11,165 nucleotides of DNA. Source: Planctomycetia bacterium. GTDB lineage: Bacteria; Planctomycetota; Planctomycetia; Pirellulales; UBA1268. Every line of letters begins with the position of its first letter. Positions within the stretch are counted from its first letter, which is position 1. Below the pieces are notes generated by a model, which saw nothing but the letters and a program-made list of their open reading frames with translations, did no database searches and had not been told where the DNA came from. The stretch is from positions 1 to 11,165 of the forward strand of contig RFUD01000036.1 in assembly GCA_009923125.1 (NCBI GenBank). Reading direction: 5' to 3'. This document shows positions 1-6,147 of this stretch, one piece after another. A program made the translations under genes and the position numbers.

Positions 1-1
1 C

Positions 2-850
2 GGGGCGGTCGAGTCGGGCGGCCGCGTCCGCGGCCTCCGCGTGCCGGGCGCCGCCGGAAAATTCTCGCGAAAGGATCTCGACGACCTGACCGCCGTGGCC
101 GTCGAAGGGGGTGCGAAGGGGCTGGTGTGGCTGAAGGTGGAGCCCGACGGCTCGTGGTCGGGTCCCGTCGCCAAGAACCTCACGGCGATCGCCGACCGAC
201 TCAAGGCGGCGCTCGGCTGCGAGGCCGGCGATCTCGCGCTCGTCGTGGCCGACTCGTTCGACGTCACGTGCAAGGCGCTCCACATGCTGCGCAAGCGGCT
301 CGGCGCGCAGTTGGGGCTCTACGACCCGAAGGCGATGCACTTTTCATGGGTCGTGGATTTCCCGATGTTCGCCCGCGACACCGAGAGCGGCGGCTGGGCC
401 TCGATGCACCATCCGTTCACGGCGCCGCGGCCGGCCGATCTGGATCTGCTGGAGAGTGATCCGGCCGCCTGCCGCGCCGTGGCCTACGACCTCGTGATCA
501 ACGGCTCGGAGGCCGGCGGCGGCACGATCCGGATCCACGACGGGGCCACGCAGGAGAAGGTCTTCAAGCTGCTCGGCATCTCGGCCGACACGGCCCGCGA
601 GCGGTTCGGCTTTTTGCTCGACGCGCTGCGCAGCGGCGCCCCGCCGCATGGCGGGATCGCGCTCGGCATCGACCGCTGGGTGATGCTGTTCGGCGGCCTG
701 GAGAGCATCCGCGACGTGATCGCGTTTCCCAAGACGCAGAAGGCCAGCGACCTCATGACCGGCGCTCCTGCGCCGGTGGAGACGAAGCAATTGGTGGAAC
801 TCGGCGTGCGGGTCGTCGTGCCGCCGCCGAAGCCCGCCGCGGGCGGCTGA
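2..850 (+). CDS. aspS: Aspartyl-tRNA synthetase, C-terminal part (5' end outside window)
   Basis: Class II synthetase that charges tRNA-Asp (tRNA-Asn too if the enzyme is non-discriminating; the residues that decide this are upstream of the window). The reading frame is open from base 2, and the first residues already belong to the bacterial GAD insertion domain (VRGLRVPGA, FSRKDLDDLT, then GAKGLVW), which covers about the first 125 visible residues. The catalytic core then resumes with FSWVVDFPMF, ASMHHPFTAP and YDLVINGSEAGGGTIRIHD. Class II motif 3 follows as GIALGIDRWVMLFGG, with IRDVIAFPKTQKASDLMTGAP after it. 282 residues are visible, about the last half of a typical bacterial AspRS of roughly 590. 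The C-terminus carries a short Pro/Ala-rich tail. A 188-nt gap separates it from the ABC operon, so the two are probably transcribed separately. The assignment is secure. Confidence 0.97.
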   Translation, partial: GAVESGGRVRGLRVPGAAGKFSRKDLDDLTAVAVEGGAKGLVWLKVEPDGSWSGPVAKNLTAIADRLKAALGCEAGDLALVVADSFDVTCKALHMLRKRLGAQLGLYDPKAMHFSWVVDFPMFARDTESGGWASMHHPFTAPRPADLDLLESDPAACRAVAYDLVINGSEAGGGTIRIHDGATQEKVFKLLGISADTARERFGFLLDALRSGAPPHGGIALGIDRWVMLFGGLESIRDVIAFPKTQKASDLMTGAPAPVETKQLVELGVRVVVPPPKPAAGG

Positions 851-998
851 CCACGCGGCCCGCCGACTCACGCCGGCCAACTGGAACGACTATCTCCGAA
901 CGTTCGCCCGCGGGATCGACGCGACGGGGTGCGACCCGATGCACGCCGAGTCTGCCGTTCGAGGAGTCTGCTTGCGGCGCCGTGGTTTCCGCCCTGCG

Positions 999-1028
999 CT
1001 GGCAGCCGCACCACGCCTGCCCTACATT
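999..1028 (+). promoter_or_regulatory. Candidate sigma-70-type promoter for the ABC operon
   Basis: A -35-like CTGGCA (999-1004, 4 of 6 to TTGACA) and a -10-like TACATT (1023-1028, 4 of 6 to TATAAT) are 18 nt apart. Only 10 nt separate the -10 from the ATG at 1039. Transcription would therefore start at or just before the start codon, giving a nearly leaderless mRNA, consistent with no good Shine-Dalgarno sequence there. This is a match by eye in GC-rich DNA and is weak. Confidence 0.25.
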
Positions 1029-1038
1029 CGGCGGTGTC

Positions 1039-2001
1039 ATGATCCCGGCAGCCCCCGTTGACGTCGTGGACGCCCTGCCGGTGCGGGCCGACGGTGTCGT
1101 CAAGCGGTACGGCCGGCGGACGGTGCTCGACCGCGTCGCCTGCTCGGTGCCGCCCGGGATCACCGGGCTCGTCGGCCCCAATGGCGCCGGCAAGAGCACG
1201 CTCGTGCGGTCGATCCTCGGGCTCGTGCGGCTCGCGGCGGGCAGCGTGCACGTGTTCGGCGTCGATGCGGCGCGGGAGCCGCGGGCCGTGCGCCGGCTCG
1301 TGGGCGTGGTGCCGGAGGACGAGTGCACCGTGCCGGGGCTCGCCGGCGTGGAGATGGTGCGGTATGCCGCCCGGCTCTCCGGCCTCCCGGGCACCGAGGC
1401 GCTCCGCCGGGCCCACGAGGTGCTGGACTGGTGCGATGCCGGGCAGGAGCGGTATCGCGCGGTCGAGACGCTCTCGGTGGGCATGCGGCAGAAGGTGGCG
1501 TTCGCCGCCGCGATCGTCCACGACCCGCCGCTCGTGATCCTCGACGAGCCGACCAACGGCCTCGATCCGCTCGAACGGCAGGCGATGCTCGGCCGGCTGA
1601 CCACGCTCGCCCGCGACCACGGCAAGACGGTGCTCGTGTCCACGCATGTTTTGCCCGACGTGCAGGCGATCTGCGACCGCGTGATCGTGATGGCCGCCGG
1701 CCGCGTGCGGCTCGAAGGCACGATCGCCGAACTCACGCGGCCCGCGGTGCCGCAGCTGGAGCTCCGGGCCATCGGCCCGCTCGATGCCTGCGCCGCGATC
1801 CTCGCCCGCCGGGGCATCGAGGCCACGCAGCGCGACGCCACCACGCTCCTCATCGCCGCCCGCTCCGCCGACGTCGTGCCCATGATCTGGCAGGCGGCCC
1901 GCGAATCGGGCGTGGCGGTGCGGGCGCTGGCGCCGGTGCGGCGCGGGTTCGAAGAGGTGTTCCTGGAAGCGATCGCGGAGGCCGCCGATGCCGCTGCATG
2001 A
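1039..2001 (+). CDS. ABC-2 type exporter ATP-binding protein (first of two)
   Basis: Cytoplasmic ATPase subunit that would drive the membrane protein encoded next to it. In the 320-residue product the Walker A is GPNGAGKS (46-53), the signature is LSVGMRQ (145-151), the Walker B with catalytic glutamate is LVILDE (165-170), and the switch histidine is H203 in STHVL. The Q-loop position reads VPEDE, with Glu for Gln, as is common in DrrA/NatA-like exporters. After about residue 235 there is an accessory C-terminal domain ending PVRRGFEEVFLEAI, a typical tail of this family. ATG 1039 was chosen because ABC homology begins soon after it. An in-frame GTG at 982 would add 19 residues with no family resemblance. 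The gene overlaps the permease gene by 14 nt, indicating coupled translation. The substrate cannot be read from the sequence. Confidence 0.9.
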   Translation: MIPAAPVDVVDALPVRADGVVKRYGRRTVLDRVACSVPPGITGLVGPNGAGKSTLVRSILGLVRLAAGSVHVFGVDAAREPRAVRRLVGVVPEDECTVPGLAGVEMVRYAARLSGLPGTEALRRAHEVLDWCDAGQERYRAVETLSVGMRQKVAFAAAIVHDPPLVILDEPTNGLDPLERQAMLGRLTTLARDHGKTVLVSTHVLPDVQAICDRVIVMAAGRVRLEGTIAELTRPAVPQLELRAIGPLDACAAILARRGIEATQRDATTLLIAARSADVVPMIWQAARESGVAVRALAPVRRGFEEVFLEAIAEAADAAA

Positions 2002-3079
2002 GGTCGGCTACCGCGGCTGGACGGGGCGGCTGCTTTCGCCCTGGGCGGCCGTGGGCGTGATCGCGGTCACGGGCCTGCGGCTGGCCTGGAAGAGCCGCTG
2101 GCTGCGGCGCGCGCTGCTCCTCGCCTGGAGCCCAGCGATCTTTTTCGCGGCCAGTTTCTTCGCGTTCGAGCAGGCTGTGGACGAGGGGCGGCTGACGTCG
2201 CTCACCGAGCGGGCGGCCCGTGGCGGCAACCTCGACGGCGTGGGCATCCTCGGCACGGTGCTCGCCGACACGCTCGGCCGGGCCGCGGCCGGCGCCGAGC
2301 ACGCCACGGAGGCCGAGCGGCTCGTCGCCACGCGGAAGCTCGTGTGGACGAGGCTCTTGCTCGCCTTCATGCGGGCCCCGCAGGCCGTGCTCTTGGCGGT
2401 GGTGATCGGCCTCGTGGCTCCGACACTGATCTCGAGCGACCTGCGGGCGAAAGCCTGGCTTATCTATTTCACGCGACCGGTCGGCTGCACCGAATACATC
2501 CTCGGCAAGGTGGCGGTCCTGGGCGCCATCGTGGCGGTGATCACGGTCTTGCCTGCCGTCGCGCTCTGGCTGGCCGGCGTGCTCGTGAGCCCGAGCATCG
2601 TCGTCGCCGCCCAGACCTGGGATCTGCCGCTGCGGGCGATCGCGGCCAGCGTGGTGCTCGCGGTGCCGACCGTGCTCCTGGCGCTCGCGTATTCCTCGCT
2701 CACGGCCGAGAGCCGGATCGCGAGCTTCGCGTGGTTCGCCACCTGGGCGGCCTGTTGGATCGCACACTCCGCGCTCACCACGGCCGACCTCGTCGCCGCC
2801 ACGAACGACACCGGGGCGGCAGTGGCCGGCGACGAGGAGCCGCCGGCACCGCCGCCCCGCCGCGGCCATTGGATCGCGCGTGCCGCCGGCCTCGACGGCG
2901 CGCTCGACCGCTGGGCGTGGATCTCGCCCTATCACGCCGTGGGCGCGGTACAGGCCTGGATCTTCGGCATCGAACATCGTCCGCGGGCCGTCCTGCCCCC
3001 GGCCGCCGCGCTCCTCGCGATCGCGGTCGTCTCTGCGACCGTGCTCGCGTGGCGGGTCGCGGCACCGGCGAGGGTCTGA
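1988..3079 (+). CDS. ABC-2 type exporter permease (first of two)
   Basis: A 363-residue integral inner-membrane protein, probably the transmembrane partner of the upstream ATPase. Hydrophobic segments lie at about residues 16-33, 42-60, 131-149, 174-199, 215-236, 243-262 and 338-356. A hydrophilic loop (about 61-120) follows the second. The cytoplasmic motif at 147-173 (LISSDLRAKAW, then YFTRPVGCTEYILGK) resembles the conserved coupling region of ABC-2 permeases, where a D-L-R stretch precedes an R-P and a G-K. A Pro/Arg-rich loop (about 281-293) precedes the last part. The start is supported by GGAGG at 1977-1981, six bases before the ATG and inside the end of the ATPase gene. Four bases separate its stop from the next ATPase gene. 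The family call comes from topology and motif; substrate unknown. Confidence 0.85.
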   Translation: MPLHEVGYRGWTGRLLSPWAAVGVIAVTGLRLAWKSRWLRRALLLAWSPAIFFAASFFAFEQAVDEGRLTSLTERAARGGNLDGVGILGTVLADTLGRAAAGAEHATEAERLVATRKLVWTRLLLAFMRAPQAVLLAVVIGLVAPTLISSDLRAKAWLIYFTRPVGCTEYILGKVAVLGAIVAVITVLPAVALWLAGVLVSPSIVVAAQTWDLPLRAIAASVVLAVPTVLLALAYSSLTAESRIASFAWFATWAACWIAHSALTTADLVAATNDTGAAVAGDEEPPAPPPRRGHWIARAAGLDGALDRWAWISPYHAVGAVQAWIFGIEHRPRAVLPPAAALLAIAVVSATVLAWRVAAPARV

Positions 3080-3083
3080 CCGC

Positions 3084-4010
3084 ATGCTCGCGCTCGAACA
3101 CGTCACGAAACTGTACGGCTCGGTGATCGGCGTCAACGACGTCACGGTCGAACTCGGCGCCGGCGCGCACGGCCTGCTGGGGCCGAATGGCGCCGGCAAG
3201 ACCACGTTTCTGGGGCTCGTCACCGGCCAGCTTCGACCCACGCTCGGCACGGTGCGCGTGTTCGGCGAACAGCCGTTCGGCAATCCACGCGTGCTGCGCC
3301 GGATCGGCTACTGCCCCGCCGCCGACCTGCTCGACCGCACCGTCACGCCCCGGGCCTGGGTGCGCTACCTCGTGCGACTGGCCGGGTTTTCCACCGCGGC
3401 CGCGACGGCCCGGGCGGACCACGCGCTCGAGCAGGTGGGGCTTACGGCGGCGGCCCGGCGGCCGCTCGCCACGCTCTCGAAGGGCATGCGGCAGCGGGCG
3501 AAGCTCGCCGGCGCGATCGCCCACGACCCCGATCTCGTCGTGCTCGACGAGCCCTTCAATGGCCTCGATCCGGTGGCCCGCCACGACCTGGTCGCGCTCG
3601 TGCGCGGCTGGGCCACCGCCCGGAGCCTGATCGTGGCCAGCCACCTGCTCCACGAGGTCGAGTCGCTCGACGCGGGGCTGGCCGTGATTCTCGGGGGCCG
3701 GCTCGTGGCCAGCGGCGGCGCGGCGGAGATTCGCGGGCTCGTCGATGCGCTGCCGGGCGAGGTGACGATTCGCTGTGCGGAGCCGCGACAGTTCGCGGAG
3801 CTCGCCTTCCGGATCGGCGGCGTGGAGGGAGTGCGGATCGAGGGCGACGCCGTGATCGTGGCCACGCATCGGCCCGTGGCGTTCGTGGAGGAGGCGGCGG
3901 TGCGGGCGCTCGACGAGGGGCTGCACCTCGGCGAGGTCGTGCCGGCCGACCGCTCGCTGGAGGGCATCTTCGGCCAGCTCGTGCGCCTGCATCGTGGGGT
4001 GAGGGCATGA
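3084..4010 (+). CDS. ABC-2 type exporter ATP-binding protein (second of two)
   Basis: A 308-residue ABC ATPase, clearly a paralogue of the one at 1039-2001. It has Walker A GPNGAGKT (33-40), signature LSKGMRQ (131-137), Walker B LVVLDE (151-156) with the catalytic glutamate, D-loop GLDP (160-163) and switch histidine H187. At the Q-loop the sequence is IGYCPAAD, so the usual Gln or Glu is Ala. The C-terminal third is an accessory domain ending SLEGIFGQLVRLHRG, in the position of the SLEDVF-type tail of multidrug and lipid exporters. ATG 3084 starts directly at ABC homology (MLALEHVTKLYG), with AGGG nine bases upstream. Its last four bases (ATGA) overlap the start of the next permease gene, a sign of translational coupling. 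Confidence 0.93.
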   Translation: MLALEHVTKLYGSVIGVNDVTVELGAGAHGLLGPNGAGKTTFLGLVTGQLRPTLGTVRVFGEQPFGNPRVLRRIGYCPAADLLDRTVTPRAWVRYLVRLAGFSTAAATARADHALEQVGLTAAARRPLATLSKGMRQRAKLAGAIAHDPDLVVLDEPFNGLDPVARHDLVALVRGWATARSLIVASHLLHEVESLDAGLAVILGGRLVASGGAAEIRGLVDALPGEVTIRCAEPRQFAELAFRIGGVEGVRIEGDAVIVATHRPVAFVEEAAVRALDEGLHLGEVVPADRSLEGIFGQLVRLHRGVRA

Positions 4011-4795
4011 GCCGCGAGCATGCAGGCCTGCCGGCCGCGGTGTGGACCGTGGCCATGTTCCAGCTCGCGCGGCTCGTCACCTGGCCGCGGCTGGCGATGG
4101 CGGCCGTGGGCGCTGTCTTTCCCGCGGGCGTGATGCTCGCCGCGGGCCGTGCCGCCCGTGGCGGATTTCCGTCGGACGTGTCGGTGGCGCTCCTCTACGC
4201 GCTGATTCCCGAAGCCGTGTGCATGCTGGGCCTGCTCGTGACGATGTGCCCCGCCGTGGCCGACGAACTCGAGCGCGGCACCTGGGCCCACGTGGCGACG
4301 CGGCCGCGCGGCCGCCGTGCGCTGTTGCTCGGCACGTGGCTGGCCGCCGTGATCTGGACGGGCACCGTCGCGATCGCCGCGCTCGGCCTTGCGCTCTGCG
4401 TGGCCGACGTCGAGCGGCCGGCCGCCGTGGCCGCGATGTTCGTGGCCTTGATCCTGCTTTCCTGCATCGGCCGCGCGGCCCTGTTCGCGCTGCCGGCGGT
4501 GGTGCTGCCGAAGCGGGCCCTCGTGGCGAGCGTGGGTGTGGCGCTCGTCGTCGAGTATCTGGCCGGGACGATTCCGGCGGTGGTGAATCAGGCCACGGTG
4601 AGCCTGCGGCTGCGGAGCCTGCTCGTCGACTGGATGGCGTGGAAGCGCAAGCTGCCGACGGAGATGCAGCTGTTCATCGACCCTCAGCCGGCGTGGCTCC
4701 ACGTGCTGGCCGTCGCCGTGCTCACGGCGGTGCTGCTCGCCGTGGCCGTCTTCATCCTCGAACGCCGCCAATTCCCCCCGAGCGACGAGGTGTGA
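4007..4795 (+). CDS. ABC-2 type exporter permease (second of two)
   Basis: A 262-residue integral membrane protein, last gene of the four-gene operon. Predicted membrane spans lie at about residues 28-46, 58-80, 108-131, 138-160, 168-188 and 231-250, the six-span pattern of ABC-2 permeases. Between spans 2 and 3 it has PAVADELERGTWAHVATRPRGR (82-103, quoted here in two parts: PAVADELERGT and WAHVATRPRGR), matching the family's E-x-E-x-G-T and R-P signature where the ATPase docks. It is shorter than the first permease (262 versus 363) and has no large hydrophilic loop, so the two are probably distinct subunits rather than recent duplicates. The start overlaps the ATPase stop as ATGA, with a G-rich stretch just upstream acting as ribosome binding site. 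Either two half-systems pair up or two exporters share one operon; the sequence does not decide. Confidence 0.85.
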   Translation: MSREHAGLPAAVWTVAMFQLARLVTWPRLAMAAVGAVFPAGVMLAAGRAARGGFPSDVSVALLYALIPEAVCMLGLLVTMCPAVADELERGTWAHVATRPRGRRALLLGTWLAAVIWTGTVAIAALGLALCVADVERPAAVAAMFVALILLSCIGRAALFALPAVVLPKRALVASVGVALVVEYLAGTIPAVVNQATVSLRLRSLLVDWMAWKRKLPTEMQLFIDPQPAWLHVLAVAVLTAVLLAVAVFILERRQFPPSDEV

Positions 4796-4980
4796 TGCCG
4801 AAGATCGCTCTCGAACGCATCATCACTTCGTGCCAATTCCTCGACATATGCGAGGGCGACCAATGTCGAACAGAACGATCTCTGACCGGCAATATCCCTC
4901 ATCCGCCGCCGCAACCTGCTCTGCCGACCGGATCAGCGGCAGGGGAATCGCAGATACGCGGCGACGGATGTGAGGTAAAC

Positions 4981-4986
4981 TATGAT
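4981..4986 (+). promoter_or_regulatory. Candidate -10 element of the tRNA-Val gene
   Basis: TATGAT matches TATAAT at five of six positions and ends eight bases before the mature tRNA 5' end, a usual distance for tRNA promoters. No convincing -35 is seen upstream. The 198-nt stretch between the permease stop and the tRNA otherwise holds only two small hairpins (CCTCG/CGAGG at 4839-4855 and CTGCCG/CGGCAG at 4921-4942), neither followed by a T run. Confidence 0.3.
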
Positions 4987-4993
4987 CCGGATC

Positions 4994-5066
4994 GGGCGAC
5001 TAGCTCAATTGGTAGAGCACCTCGTTTACACCGAGGGGGTTGGGGGTTCGAGTCCCTCGTCGCCCA
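4994..5066 (+). tRNA. tRNA-Val, anticodon UAC
   Basis: The full cloverleaf folds by eye. The acceptor stem is GGGCGAC (4994-5000) with GTCGCCC (5059-5065). The D stem is GCTC/GAGC (5003-5006, 5015-5018). The anticodon stem is CCTCG/CGAGG (5020-5024, 5032-5036) around the loop TTTACAC, with anticodon TAC at 5027-5029. The variable loop has five bases. The T stem is GGGGG/CCCTC with one G-T pair and a TTCGAGT loop. The discriminator base is A5066. CCA is not encoded (CTC follows), so it must be added by the CCA-adding enzyme. It stands alone, downstream of the ABC operon and convergent with the fasciclin gene. Confidence 0.97.
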
Positions 5067-5086
5067 CTCTTCCGACTGACGAAGAC

Positions 5087-5707
5087 TCAGGGCAGGATGA
5101 CGGCGTCGATCACGTGGATCACACCGTTGCTCGCCTTGATGTCGGTCTTGACGACGTTGACCTTCCCGGTCGCCGTGCCCACCTTCACGCCACCGTCGGT
5201 CGAGATGGCCAGGGTCTTGCCGCCGGCGGTTTTGGCCTCGGTCAGTTTCACGACATCGGCCGCGTAGACGTTGCCGGGCACGACGTGCAGGAGGAGGATT
5301 TCCTTGAGCTTCTCCTTGTTTTCAGGCTTCAGGAGCGTTTCCACCGTGCCGGCCGGCAGTTTCGCGAATGCTTCGTCCGTCGGTGCGAAGACGGTGAACG
5401 GTCCGGCGCCCTTCAGCGTGGCCACGAGGTCGGCGGCCCCGAGCGCGGCGGCGAGCGTCTTAAACGTGCCGGCCCCGACGGCGGTGTCCACGATGTCCTT
5501 CGGCGCCTGCATCAGGGCGACCTGCCGCACCGGCTGCGACACCGCATGCTCGCGGATGATCGCCGGGTGAACGACCGTTCCCGACTGCGAAACAACCTGC
5601 CCGCCGGAACCCTGGCACGGCGCGGCATCCAGCGAGGACGTCAGGGTGACCAGGCCGGCCAAGGCCAGCACGAGTGCAGGAACATGGGGGATACGGGACG
5701 ATTTCAT
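5087..5707 (-). CDS. Secreted fasciclin (FAS1) domain protein
   Basis: A 206-residue protein. A positively charged start (MKSSR) and hydrophobic core (PALVLALAGLVTL) form a signal peptide with likely cleavage near residues 27-29 (SLDAA, then APC), so it is probably exported. A linker of about 40 residues precedes one FAS1 domain (about 70-206). The domain shows the family hallmarks FAPTDEAFAKLPAG (107-120), the H-box LLLHVVPG (138-145) and the ending NGVIHVIDAVILP. FAS1 domains are known for cell adhesion and matrix or surface interactions; the specific role here is unknown. The start at 5707 is favoured over an in-frame start at 5764 because GGGAG lies six bases upstream and the signal peptide starts there. 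The single cysteine near the mature N-terminus (residue 31) lacks a proper lipobox. The gene looks monocistronic. Confidence 0.9.
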   Translation of the reverse strand: MKSSRIPHVPALVLALAGLVTLTSSLDAAPCQGSGGQVVSQSGTVVHPAIIREHAVSQPVRQVALMQAPKDIVDTAVGAGTFKTLAAALGAADLVATLKGAGPFTVFAPTDEAFAKLPAGTVETLLKPENKEKLKEILLLHVVPGNVYAADVVKLTEAKTAGGKTLAISTDGGVKVGTATGKVNVVKTDIKASNGVIHVIDAVILP

Positions 5708-5819
5708 CGGATTCTCCCAGAAGGGTTCATGAAGAGGGCCGGCCACGAAAGCGTGAACGCCCATTGGACAGGAAACCGCATTGCCAGACCGTCACTAACC
5801 GCGCGAGGCTGTGTTCACG

Positions 5820-5867
5820 GGACGGCCCGGCATCGTGCCGTCCGTCCCTTGGCCGACATCCGTCGGC
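5820..5867. other. Two consecutive hairpins upstream of the tandem repeats
   Basis: GGACGGC (5820-5826) pairs with GCCGTCC (5837-5843) around a 10-nt loop. GCCGAC (5852-5857) pairs with GTCGGC (5862-5867) around ATCC. Neither is followed by a T run on either strand, so they are not standard intrinsic terminators. They begin a series of stems that runs on to 6140. Confidence 0.5.
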
Positions 5868-5881
5868 TGGTGCAAACCCGG

Positions 5882-5995
5882 CCCTCCGGGCCTGCCTCGG
5901 CTACCGCGAGGCTCGCCTGGAGGGCGAGCCATCGCAGCTCGGGGCAACCTTGGCTTGCCCCGCAGCTGCGGAAGCCCGCCGGGGCCATGGATGGC
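5882..5995. repeat. Palindromic tandem repeat unit, copy 1 (114 nt)
   Basis: This copy matches 6018-6131 at 109 of 114 positions with no gaps. It contains two strong stems. Hairpin A (5882-5924) pairs CCCTCCGGGC with GCCTGGAGGG, then GCCTCG with CGAGGC after a 2x2 internal loop, around a 7-nt loop. Hairpin B (5933-5970) pairs CGCAGCTCGGGGCAA with TTGCCCCG and AGCTGCG, with one bulged C, around CCTTGGC. The unit ends in GCCATGGATGGC. A 22-nt spacer (5996-6017) separates the copies. Confidence 0.9.
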
Positions 5996-6017
5996 GCTCG
6001 CCTTCGCGCCGCGGCAT

Positions 6018-6131
6018 CCCTCCGGGCCTGCCTCGGCTCGGGCGAGGCTCGCCCGGAGGGCGAGCCATCGCGGCTCGGGGCAACCTTGGCTTGCCCCGCA
6101 GCTGCGGAAGCCCGCCGGGGCCATGGATGGC
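6018..6131. repeat. Palindromic tandem repeat unit, copy 2 (114 nt)
   Basis: Second copy at a 136-nt period. Hairpin A (6018-6060) has a perfect 10-bp outer stem, and hairpin B (6069-6106) is kept with one G-T pair. Three of the five differences from copy 1 lie in the loop of hairpin A (6039-6041). The other two (6054 and 6072) exchange a Watson-Crick pair and a G-T pair. Its 3' end merges into the inverted repeat beside dnaB. Confidence 0.9.
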
Positions 6132-6140
6132 CCGGCGGGC
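6110..6140 (-). terminator. Inverted repeat just after dnaB, possible operon terminator
   Basis: GCCCGCCGGGGCCAT at the left pairs with ATGGCCCGGCGGGC at the right with one bulged G, closing on a small ATGGAT loop. It begins seven bases past the dnaB stop codon in the direction of transcription. The stem is very GC-rich, but the sequence after it (TTCCGCAG) lacks a T run. It would be an imperfect intrinsic terminator, an RNA 3'-end protector, or simply part of the repeat family. Confidence 0.45.
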
Positions 6141-6147
6141 GCTATGT

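Larger units (their letters stand above)
5708..6147. other. Gene-free, hairpin-rich stretch between dnaB and the fasciclin gene
   Basis: 440 nt without a credible gene. Going rightward it holds the fasciclin gene's upstream region, two short hairpins (5820-5843 and 5852-5867), two tandem copies of a 114-nt palindromic unit, and a strong inverted repeat next to the dnaB stop. Reading frames cross it, but the 136-nt repeat period is not a multiple of three, so the frame shifts between copies. This argues against coding. No clear promoter for the fasciclin gene was found by eye. Confidence 0.7.

Noticed and set aside
753..4771. Several long minus-strand frames (for example 753-1883, 1850-3283, 2775-3992, 3365-4771)
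   Set aside because: They lie opposite well-supported ABC genes, are rich in Arg, Ala, Pro and Gly, and show no family motif. They are shadows expected in GC-rich DNA.
4796..5079. Plus-strand frame continuing from the permease end through the tRNA
   Set aside because: It translates the tRNA-Val gene into a familiar artefact peptide and has no ribosome binding site or homology.
5882..6131. Possible CRISPR array
   Set aside because: Only two units of 114 nt with a single 22-nt spacer, internally palindromic, and no cas gene nearby.
5708..6147. Insertion sequence remnant
   Set aside because: No transposase fragment, no terminal inverted repeats bounding the region and no target duplication could be seen.
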